Assembly: GCA_017450065.1 (NCBI GenBank)
Contig: JAFSYI010000059.1
Location: 62,001 to 126,000 of the forward strand
Direction: 5' to 3'
DNA: 64,000 bases
DNA from: Lachnospiraceae bacterium
Lineage (GTDB): Bacteria; Bacillota; Clostridia; Lachnospirales; Lachnospiraceae
Position numbers and translations under genes: made by a program. Below the pieces are notes generated by a model. It saw only the letters and a program-made list of their open reading frames with translations. It was not told where the DNA came from and made no database searches. Positions 62,620 through 64,000 of the stretch are shown here, piece after piece. Within the stretch, counting starts at the first letter, position 1, and every line of letters begins with the position of its first letter.

Positions 62620-63540
62620 ATGGAAAAGAGCAGCTTAAAGAAAGCTATGAACGGAATTATCAATATATGTAAGGAGCGTGGATATACTTCATTTGACGTT
62701 GTTGCCAGGCTCCGCGGCATATGCCGGCAGAAGAGGATAGGACATACCGGGACGCTTGATCCCGATGCAACGGGAGTTCTTCCCGTGTGCCTCGGAAATG
62801 CAACATCCCTGTGCGATCTTCTGACAGACAAAACAAAGGAATATGAAACGGTACTTCTGCTTGGTATCACAACAGATACTCAAGATATGTCAGGAACCGT
62901 GCTTGGGAGAAAGGACGTCAACCTGAATGAGGCTGATGTCGTTTCATGTATAGACCAATTCACGGGTGATATCGAACAGATCCCGCCCATGTACTCGGCA
63001 ATAAAGATCGACGGCAGGAGGCTGTACGAGCTGGCGAGGGAGGGCAGGACGATCGAGCGGAAGGGAAGACACGTAACCATACATTCCATCGATATCCTGA
63101 GTATGGATCTTCCGCGGGTGACCATGCGTATTACCTGTTCCAGGGGTACGTATATAAGGACACTATGCAATGATATCGGTGAGAGGCTTGGCTGCGGCGG
63201 AACCATGGAGAGCCTGGTACGTACAAGATCCGGGAATTTCAGGATAGAGAATGCGGCTACCCTTGATGAGGTTCAGAAGTGGGCTGATGAAGGGGATCTT
63301 TCCGGGCATATCATGTCAGTGGAGGATGTATTCGGTGACTGTGGAAGTATCAGGATGAATCCACCGGCTGATAAGCTGCTCCACAACGGCAATACTTTCC
63401 GGAAAACAGATATGGCTGACTATACGGATTCCGCGAAGGAACGCTTCAGGGTTTACGATTCAGAGGGTACATTTTACGGTGTGTATGATTATGACAGAGG
63501 AAGGAAGCTGTACAGACCCTTTAAGATGTTCATACCTTAG
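62620..63540 (+). CDS. truB: tRNA pseudouridine(55) synthase TruB
   Basis: 306 residues. GHTGTLDPDATGVLPVCLG carries the catalytic Asp (in TLDPDATG) that makes pseudouridine 55 in the tRNA T-loop; YEEYE-like KEYETVLLLGITTDTQD, PPMYSAIKIDGRRLYELAREG and CSRGTYIRTLCNDIG are the other family motifs. A second in-frame ATG at 62647 gives the common MNGIIN start; either may be used, because ribosome sites before both are weak. It lies between nrnA and ribF as usual. Confidence 0.95.
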   Translation: MEKSSLKKAMNGIINICKERGYTSFDVVARLRGICRQKRIGHTGTLDPDATGVLPVCLGNATSLCDLLTDKTKEYETVLLLGITTDTQDMSGTVLGRKDVNLNEADVVSCIDQFTGDIEQIPPMYSAIKIDGRRLYELAREGRTIERKGRHVTIHSIDILSMDLPRVTMRITCSRGTYIRTLCNDIGERLGCGGTMESLVRTRSGNFRIENAATLDEVQKWADEGDLSGHIMSVEDVFGDCGSIRMNPPADKLLHNGNTFRKTDMADYTDSAKERFRVYDSEGTFYGVYDYDRGRKLYRPFKMFIP

Positions 63541-63670
63541 GTGTTTATATCCAAAGGTATTGGCATACAGAAGACGTATCCCTGACGGCGGATGCAGAAG
63601 CCAAATGCAGGATAAGAAAAGATAAAGACGGAAATAATAAGATTAAGACAGACGAGTACAGGATGAGATA

Positions 63671-64000
63671 ATGCAGATAATAAAAGATACGATCAATTTC
63701 AGGATAGATGAACCGACGGTAGTTACCATAGGAAAGTTTGACGGTATACATAAAGGACATGCGGCGATATTTGAAAGGATGAAGAGATATCGTGACAAGG
63801 GACTTAAACCGGTGGTATTTACCTTTGATATGCCGGTATCACGCGTGATACATGGAATAAACAGCAGGGTACTGACGACCAGAAGTGAGAAGAGGTATAT
63901 ATTCGATCAGATGGGTGTGGAATACCTTATTGAATTTCCGTTTAATGAGATGACAGCCTCGATAAGCGCAGAGGAATTCATAGATGACTTCATGGTAGAG
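63671..64000 (+). CDS. ribF: Bifunctional riboflavin kinase / FAD synthetase (partial)
   Basis: The first 110 residues are visible; the gene runs off the right edge. EPTVVTIGKFDGIHKGHAAI is the nucleotidyltransferase GxFDGxHxGH motif of FAD synthetase, followed by VVFTFDMPVSRVI. The flavokinase part is outside the window. AGGATGAG precedes the ATG. The 130-base gap after truB shows no gene. Confidence 0.93.
   Translation, partial: MQIIKDTINFRIDEPTVVTIGKFDGIHKGHAAIFERMKRYRDKGLKPVVFTFDMPVSRVIHGINSRVLTTRSEKRYIFDQMGVEYLIEFPFNEMTASISAEEFIDDFMVE

Overview
This window looks like a chromosome segment of a Gram-positive Clostridia bacterium, most likely a Lachnospiraceae relative in the Butyrivibrio group. 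The evidence is moderate GC with AGGAGG-type ribosome binding sites, the rimP-nusA-ylxR-ylxQ-infB-rbfA-nrnA-truB-ribF order typical of Firmicutes, many cyclic-di-GMP proteins, a class B sortase, BlaI/BlaR and a Gram-positive Pel locus. The species call is inference from gene content only.

Region 1 (1-9.6 kb) mixes housekeeping genes (malic enzyme, THUMP methyltransferase, XTP pyrophosphatase, YfcE-like phosphodiesterase) with cyclic-di-GMP signalling: an EAL fragment cut by the window edge, a two-receiver response regulator, a frameshifted GGDEF remnant, a dCache/HD-GYP/receiver protein and a PAS/GGDEF-like/EAL protein. Region 2 (9.6-15.1 kb) has a minus-strand Arg-His-Gln-Lys tRNA operon with recognisable promoter and terminator, a GNAT acetyltransferase, a TrpB2-type tryptophan synthase and a decayed STAS/PP2C partner-switching pair. 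Region 3 (15.3-25.7 kb) is a surface-protein island. An XRE repressor and two operator palindromes sit over divergent promoters. They precede two 1,050-residue cohesin-bearing proteins (one also with a dockerin), a sortase B, two lipoproteins and decayed fragments, including an NRPS adenylation remnant. Region 4 (25.7-34.4 kb) holds an MFP/ABC/FtsX exporter operon, a frameshifted ParE-like toxin, a BlaI/BlaR1-type pair with two visible operator repeats, and a small block with a 35-residue membrane peptide and a ribbon-helix-helix protein next to tRNA-Pro. Region 5 (34.5-38.7 kb) has a 1-phosphofructokinase-type kinase, BirA, a sodium:solute symporter and tRNA-Leu.

Region 6 (38.8-53.4 kb) is the most striking part: a tightly coupled ten-gene operon. 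It begins with a Pel exopolysaccharide module (PelD, PelE, a DUF2194 PelA-type deacetylase, PelF, PelG) and continues without a break into two secreted CotH-family lipoprotein kinases, a VTC-type polyphosphate polymerase domain protein, a DUF4956 membrane protein and a DUF4832 protein. PelD keeps an RxxD inhibitory-site motif but lacks a GGDEF signature, so it is probably a cyclic-di-GMP receptor. The many turnover enzymes in region 1 could feed into it. Region 7 (53.4-64 kb) is surE, a fused Memo/AMMECR1 protein and the nusA-infB translation operon, preceded by a leader hairpin that could be an attenuator.

Short dispersed elements run through the window: a TCATAAGG-ended palindromic family (three copies), a G-rich GGACCGGGG family (two loci) and a 34-bp tandem repeat inside a larger element with inverted ends.
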